From an uncultured Caulobacteraceae bacterium (GTDB lineage Bacteria > Pseudomonadota > Alphaproteobacteria > Caulobacterales > Caulobacteraceae), in the NCBI GenBank assembly GCA_937910255.1, contig CALEOQ010000161.1, positions 1 to 10,805 of the forward strand: a stretch of DNA of 10,805 bases, in the 5' to 3' direction. The position numbers and the translations under genes are program-made. The notes beneath the pieces are model-generated. The model had not been told where the DNA came from, searched no databases, and saw only the letters and a program-made list of their open reading frames with translations. This document shows positions 7,558-10,805 of the stretch, in pieces. Each line of letters opens with the position of its first letter. The stretch's first letter is position 1.

Positions 7558-7863
7558 CTAGGCCTTCTTGCGGCGTTCAGCGACCAGCACGCTGATCAGC
7601 AGGGCCGCAGCGGTCAGGGCGGCGCCGGCCGAGGCCATGGGATGGTCTCGCACTTCCTTGACCGCCTTGTCGGCCAGTTCGCGGGCCGGCTTGGCGCGCT
7701 CGGCCAGGGCGTCTGCGGCGTGGCGCACAGCCACGGCGGCCTTGGCCACAGCCTCCTCGCTCTCGTCGGCGAGGCTTTCGGCGGCGGCGCGCAGGGCCTT
7801 GGTGACGTCCTCAAGCGTGTCGTCGATGTCTTCGCGGATATCTTTGGCGATGGATTTCGGCAT
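7558..7863 (-). CDS. DUF883/ElaB-YqjD-like small membrane-anchored protein
   Basis: A 101-residue protein with a highly charged, alanine-rich helical region (residues 1-70, heptad-like, likely coiled coil), a VRDHP junction at 71-75, one hydrophobic helix at about 76-94 (ASAGAALTAAALLISVLV) and a basic tail ERRKKA. This matches the ElaB/YqjD/DUF883 pattern. In Escherichia coli those proteins are C-terminal tail-anchored inner-membrane proteins that associate with ribosomes in stationary phase. Here that role is only an analogy. The start is well supported by AAGGAG eight bases upstream of the ATG. It is the first gene of a minus-strand unit with the universal stress gene and diverges from ompW. 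Confidence 0.78.
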   Translation of the reverse strand: MPKSIAKDIREDIDDTLEDVTKALRAAAESLADESEEAVAKAAVAVRHAADALAERAKPARELADKAVKEVRDHPMASAGAALTAAALLISVLVAERRKKA

Positions 7864-7920
7864 GGGATCGGCTCCTTGCGGGTTGCCCCATCACAAGAGC
7901 CCATCGCCCCTACCCCCGCC

Positions 7921-7934
7921 TTGACCCGCATCAA
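7921..7934. promoter_or_regulatory. FNR/FixK-like box, DUF883-proximal
   Basis: TTGACCCGCATCAA matches the anaerobox consensus TTGAT-N4-ATCAA at 9 of 10 specified positions. Its centre is about 64 bases upstream of the DUF883-like start codon. If it acts as a class II site centred at -41.5, transcription would begin near 7886, leaving a leader of about 23 bases that contains the ribosome-binding site. CRP/FNR-family activators such as FNR, FixK or Anr use this motif when oxygen is low. The binding protein is inferred. Confidence 0.6.
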
Positions 7935-7964
7935 ACCCCTGCGACATCGGCGGCTGGCTGAGGC

Positions 7965-7978
7965 TTGAGCCAGATCAA
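7965..7978. promoter_or_regulatory. FNR/FixK-like box, ompW-proximal
   Basis: TTGAGCCAGATCAA also matches TTGAT-N4-ATCAA at 9 of 10 positions, with the same half-site position (base 5) deviating as in the other box. Its centre is about 84 bases upstream of the ompW start. Class II spacing would put the transcription start near 8013. The two boxes are 44 bp apart centre to centre, each nearer one of the divergent genes. Confidence 0.6.
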
Positions 7979-8055
7979 GGAGACCCCGCCCGACCCGGCG
8001 CAATCCCGGGGCACGGCCCAGCTCCAAAGGAGCGGCCGTTCACAAGGGGATAGAC

Positions 8056-8703
8056 ATGAAGACCACCACCGCCCTCCTCGCCGCCAGCCTCGCCCTCAGC
8101 CTGGCCGGCGCCGCGCAGGCCCAGGACTTCCAGCCCAAGGCCGCAGGCGTGAAGATGCTCAATGTCCGGGTGACCTCCGTCGATCCCGAGGCGGGCGATC
8201 CGATCACGACCCTGAGCGGCGCGGCCACCGGCCTGACCGCCGAGGTGAACGCCGACGTCATGCCGACCATCGGCCTTAGCTACTTCTTCACCGACAACAT
8301 CGCCGTCGAGGTGATCGCCGGCACCACCAAGCACACGGTGAAGGCGCAAGGCCCCGGCACGGACGTAAAGGTCAAGGAGACCTGGGTGCTGCCGCCCGTC
8401 GTCGCCCTGCAATACCACTTCGCCCCGGCCGGCAAGATCAGCCCCTATGTGGGGGCGGGCGTGAACTACATGCTGTTCTACAGCGGCTCGGACAAGAACG
8501 GCTTCAACCTCGACATCGACGACGGGGTCGGCTTCGCCCTGCAGGCCGGGGTGGACATCGCGACGGTGGGGCCCTGGAGCGCCAATCTCGATGTGAAGAA
8601 GATCTATTTCGAGACCGACGCCACCGACACCACCAACGGCCTGAAGTCCAAGGTCAGCCTCGACCCCTGGGTCGTCTCGGCGGGCTTCGGCTACAAGTTC
8701 TGA
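8056..8703 (+). CDS. ompW: OmpW-family outer-membrane protein
   Basis: A 215-residue protein predicted to form the small 8-stranded OmpW beta barrel, a narrow outer-membrane channel for hydrophobic or small solutes. The signal peptide has its likely cleavage after A22 (GAAQA|QDF), giving a mature chain of about 193 residues. Family hallmarks are SYFFTDNIAVEVIAG near 75-89, PPVVALQYHFAPAGKISPYVGAGVNYMLFY in the middle (positions about 114-143), a DVKKIYFET strand, and a C-terminal strand ending GFGYKF with the terminal phenylalanine used for barrel assembly. The start has AAGGGG six bases upstream of the ATG. It is the only plus-strand gene in the genomic part. It is divergent from the DUF883-usp unit across the paired FNR-like boxes and convergent with ackA. 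OmpW is activated by FNR in Escherichia coli, which fits the boxes. Confidence 0.92.
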   Translation: MKTTTALLAASLALSLAGAAQAQDFQPKAAGVKMLNVRVTSVDPEAGDPITTLSGAATGLTAEVNADVMPTIGLSYFFTDNIAVEVIAGTTKHTVKAQGPGTDVKVKETWVLPPVVALQYHFAPAGKISPYVGAGVNYMLFYSGSDKNGFNLDIDDGVGFALQAGVDIATVGPWSANLDVKKIYFETDATDTTNGLKSKVSLDPWVVSAGFGYKF

Positions 8704-8711
8704 TCGCGCAA

Positions 8712-8739
8712 GAGGGCGGCGCGACCAAGCGCCGCCCTC
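8712..8739. terminator. Hairpin between convergent ompW and ackA
   Basis: A perfect 11-bp stem (GAGGGCGGCGC at 8712..8722, GCGCCGCCCTC at 8729..8739) with a 6-nt loop, GACCAA, begins 9 bases after the ompW coding end and overlaps the ackA TGA stop (8738..8740). Its position between converging genes suggests a shared bidirectional terminator. Neither side has a proper U-tract: the minus side starts TTGCG and the plus side AACCG. Termination efficiency is therefore uncertain. Confidence 0.6.
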
Positions 8740-9925
8740 AACCGTTCGGCGCGCGGAGAACGCCGAGGGCGCCGCGGGCGATGACGATCTGCTCATCGGT
8801 GGGCAGGACGAGCCCTTCGACGGCGCTGTCGGCGGTGGTCAGCCGGGTGGCGCCTTGGGCATTGGCGCCTTCATCCAGTTCAGCGCCCAACCACTTGCAG
8901 GCCTTGAGGATTTCCGCGCGAATCTGCGGGTCGTTCTCACCGACGCCCGCCGTGAAGACCAGCCGATCGATCCCGCCCAGCGCCGCGGCCAGGCCGCCGA
9001 TCTCCCGGGCGACCCGATAGACGAACAGATCGAGCGCTTCCCGCGCCGCCGGGCTGCCGCTGGCCTGCAGGCGGCGGACATCGCCACTTTCGCCCGAAAC
9101 GCCCAGCAGCCCGGACCGCCGATAGAGCAGGTCGCTCAGGTCCGGCGCGGACATGCCCTTGGTCTCCATCAGATAGAGCAGCACGCCGGGATCGAGCGCG
9201 CCCGAGCGCGTCGACATGGGCGGTCCGTCCAGGGCGGAGAAGCCCATGGTGGTGGCGATGCTGCGCCCCTGGTCCATGCCGCAGAGCGAGACGCCGCTGC
9301 CCAGGTGGGCGACCACCACCCTGCCCCCCGCCGTTTCGCCATAGAGCCTGCGAAGCTCGCCGGCTATGAAGGCGTAGGACAGGCCATGGAATCCATAGGC
9401 GATCACACCCTCATCGGTGAGCTCTCGCGGAAGCCCATAGATCCGGGCCAGCCGGGGTTGATCGGCGTGGAAGGCGGTGTCGAACAGCCCCACCTGGAGC
9501 GCGTCCGGGAAGGCCGCCTGGGCCGCGGCGACGGCGTCGAGATTGAACGGCTGATGCAGGGGCGCCAGGGGGACCAGATCGTTCAGGCGCGCCAGCGCGG
9601 CCGCGTCCAGACGAACCGGCGCCCGGAAGGTCAGGCCCCCATGGACGATCCGGTGACCGATGGCGACCGGGTTGTCCAGGCCGCCGGCCTTGGCCAGCCA
9701 GGCCAGAAGCCGAGGCAGGGTCCGGGCGAGCCCCCCATCGGCGCGGGGCCAGTCGCTCTCGGTCGCCACCCGGCCGTCGGGGCCGCGGGCGACGAGCTGC
9801 GGTTCATCCGGCAGGCCTGAGACCGAGCCGCTCAAGGTCAAAACCAGGTTGTCCTCAGAAGAGACCGAATAGACAGCGAATTTCAGGCTGGACGAGCCGG
9901 CGTTCAGAACCAGGATCTGGGACAT
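8738..9925 (-). CDS. ackA: Acetate kinase
   Basis: This enzyme interconverts acetyl phosphate plus ADP and acetate plus ATP in the cytoplasm, the second step of the Pta-AckA pathway. The 395-residue chain has the normal family length and all expected residues: N8 in LVLNAGSSSLKF, R92 in GHRIVHGG, D149 in GLFDTAFH, H180 in YGFHGLS, the phosphate-loop region AHLGSGVSLCG, R240 in STRSGALDPG, FTAGVGEND, and E378 in PTDEQIVIAR. I chose the ATG at 9925, which gives the usual MSxILVLNAGSSS start two bases after the pta stop. A GTG at 9931 would overlap that stop by 4 bases (GTGA) and is a real alternative for translational coupling. It forms an operon with the upstream phosphotransacylase. Both directions of the reaction are possible in vivo, and the associated low-oxygen-type genes suggest ATP production. 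Confidence 0.96.
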   Translation of the reverse strand: MSQILVLNAGSSSLKFAVYSVSSEDNLVLTLSGSVSGLPDEPQLVARGPDGRVATESDWPRADGGLARTLPRLLAWLAKAGGLDNPVAIGHRIVHGGLTFRAPVRLDAAALARLNDLVPLAPLHQPFNLDAVAAAQAAFPDALQVGLFDTAFHADQPRLARIYGLPRELTDEGVIAYGFHGLSYAFIAGELRRLYGETAGGRVVVAHLGSGVSLCGMDQGRSIATTMGFSALDGPPMSTRSGALDPGVLLYLMETKGMSAPDLSDLLYRRSGLLGVSGESGDVRRLQASGSPAAREALDLFVYRVAREIGGLAAALGGIDRLVFTAGVGENDPQIRAEILKACKWLGAELDEGANAQGATRLTTADSAVEGLVLPTDEQIVIARGALGVLRAPNG

Positions 9926-9927
9926 GC

Positions 9928-10668
9928 TCACTTCGCCGGCTTTGACCGCTGGGCCTTGGCGACCAGCAGGGCGACGGCGCAGGAGGCCATGCGCGACAGC
10001 GCGCCGTCGGACCGGCTGGTCAGCATGATCGGCGCCTTGGCGCCCATGACGATCCCCGCCGACTGGGCGCGCGCCAGATAGAAGAGCTGCTTGGCCAGCA
10101 TGTTGCCGGACTCGATATCCGGCACCAGCAGGATGTCGGCGTCGCCGGCCACCTCCGACACGATATGCTTGGCCTCGGCCGCCTCCTTGGAGATCGCATT
10201 GTCGAAGGCCAGCGGGCCGTCCAGCAATCCGCCGACGATCTGACCGCGATCGGCCATCTTGCAGAGGGCGGCGGCGTCGAGGGTGGCGATCATCTTGGGA
10301 TTGACCGTCTCCACCGCCGCCAGGATCGCCACCTTGGGCCGCTCCACTCCCATGGCGCGGGCGCAGTCTATGGCGTTCTGGACGATGTCGCGCTTGGTGG
10401 CGAGGTCCGGGGCGATGTTGATCGCCGCATCGGTGACCAGCAAGGGTTTGGGATAGGTCGGCACGTCCAGGATGAAGACGTGGCTCATGCGCCGCTCGGT
10501 CCGCAGGCCGCTCTCGCGGGCGACCACCGCCTCAAGTAACTCGTCCGTATGCAGAGCGCCCTTCATGATCGCCTGGACCTCGTCCTGGCCGGCGAGCAGA
10601 CAGGACAGGGCTGCAGCGGCGTGACTGTGCCCGACGTCGCGCACCTCAAGGCCGGAAATGTCCAGCCC
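9928..10668 (-). CDS. Phosphate acetyl/butyryltransferase (Pta/Ptb family), N-terminus missing
   Basis: Converts an acyl-CoA plus phosphate to acyl phosphate plus CoA, supplying AckA. About 247 C-terminal residues are present, with the frame open to the genome/adapter junction at 10668. The GTG at 10644 is internal, since the eight codons before it (GLDISGLE) read as normal family sequence. Motifs are GHSHAAAA, MKGALHTDELL, TDAAINIAPD, DGPLAFDNAIS, LLVPDIESGNMLAKQL and GAKAPIMLTSRSDG, all typical of the short Pta/Ptb type. Such proteins are about 300 residues alone or about 465 when fused to an N-terminal MaoC-like hydratase domain, and which applies here cannot be seen. The stop (TGA 9928..9930) abuts ackA, so the two are almost certainly cotranscribed and coupled. 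Acetyl-CoA is the likely substrate given the partner, but longer acyl groups are possible. I leave the symbol empty because pta and ptb cannot be separated here. Confidence 0.9.
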   Translation of the reverse strand, partial: GLDISGLEVRDVGHSHAAAALSCLLAGQDEVQAIMKGALHTDELLEAVVARESGLRTERRMSHVFILDVPTYPKPLLVTDAAINIAPDLATKRDIVQNAIDCARAMGVERPKVAILAAVETVNPKMIATLDAAALCKMADRGQIVGGLLDGPLAFDNAISKEAAEAKHIVSEVAGDADILLVPDIESGNMLAKQLFYLARAQSAGIVMGAKAPIMLTSRSDGALSRMASCAVALLVAKAQRSKPAK

Positions 10669-10747
10669 AGATCAGAAGACGGCACACGTCTGAACTCCAG
10701 TCACGTCGTAATCTCGTATGCCGTCTTCTGCTTGAAAAAAAAAAAAA
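10669..10747 (+). other. Illumina TruSeq indexed (P7) adapter and poly-A, right end
   Basis: Genome ends at 10668 and the TruSeq adapter begins with AGATCAGAAG, a slightly corrupted form of the usual AGATCGGAAGAGC that also carries a small insertion. From CACACGTCTGAACTCCAGTC the match is exact. Positions 10705..10710 are the index GTCGTA, 10711..10734 exactly match the 24-nt complement of P7, and 10735..10747 are 13 A. The index is the reverse complement of the one at the left end, so both ends come from the same library. Confidence 0.97.
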
Positions 10748-10805
10748 TTAGGGAACGAAATTAATGTGACTATGTGTAGCGGTGATCAAGCTGTCAGTGA
10801 GCCCC
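10748..10805. other. Non-genomic low-quality tail
   Basis: This sequence follows the adapter poly-A and therefore cannot be genomic continuation. Pieces such as TAGGGAA, TGTGTAG and CGGTGATC occur in the order found in the P5-side adapter complement, suggesting a degraded second adapter, but the match is loose. It contains no gene. Confidence 0.75.

Noticed and set aside
8855..9820. Plus-strand frame opposite ackA, and the minus-strand frame at 7975..8796 opposite ompW
   Set aside because: Both mirror confidently identified genes with all catalytic or family motifs in the other strand.
10549..10764. Plus-strand open frame ending in polylysine at the right end
   Set aside because: It is the antisense of the phosphotransacylase gene continued into adapter and poly-A.

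Overview
This window is an assembled contig of GC-rich bacterial chromosome, about 302..10668, with Illumina adapter sequence fused to both ends. The gene content suggests an alphaproteobacterium, probably a Caulobacteraceae relative (Caulobacter, Phenylobacterium or Brevundimonas). The signs are a large TonB-dependent receptor with secreted hydrolases, a standalone Pta/Ptb-type phosphotransacylase next to ackA, and FNR/FixK-type boxes. The genus is an inference. Positions 1..301 and 10669..10805 are not genomic. Both ends read outward into the same indexed P7 adapter, with index GTCGTA (TACGAC on the left end), then into poly-T or poly-A and low-quality sequence. This truncates the two outermost genes.

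Left block (302..6535, all minus strand). In transcription order it holds a secreted amidohydrolase with a C-terminal CIA30-like domain (4736..6535), an intergenic region with a near-perfect 15-bp inverted repeat (4646..4683), a 1010-residue TonB-dependent receptor (1482..4514), a hairpin, and an exported M20 peptidase of the AbgB type (302..1359, C-terminus lost). The simplest reading is an outer-membrane uptake and periplasmic hydrolysis locus for an amide- or peptide-like nutrient. The substrate cannot be read from the sequence.

Right block (6668..10668). A tandem-domain universal stress protein and a small DUF883-like membrane-anchored protein run on the minus strand. They diverge from a plus-strand OmpW-family outer-membrane protein. 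The shared 192-bp promoter region carries two FNR/FixK-like boxes, TTGAC-N4-ATCAA and TTGAG-N4-ATCAA. Converging on ompW is a minus-strand pta-ackA pair that makes ATP and acetate from acetyl-CoA (or another acyl-CoA) via the acyl phosphate. Between the convergent genes lies a perfect 11-bp hairpin that overlaps the ackA stop codon. Together this resembles a small low-oxygen or energy-stress island: stress proteins, an OmpW channel and substrate-level ATP synthesis.

I found no mobile element, CRISPR array, tRNA, rRNA or clearly novel defence system. The most useful observations are the adapter chimerism and the false protein tails it creates, the paired anaerobox-like sites, the amidohydrolase-CIA30 fusion, and the long inverted repeat upstream of the receptor gene.
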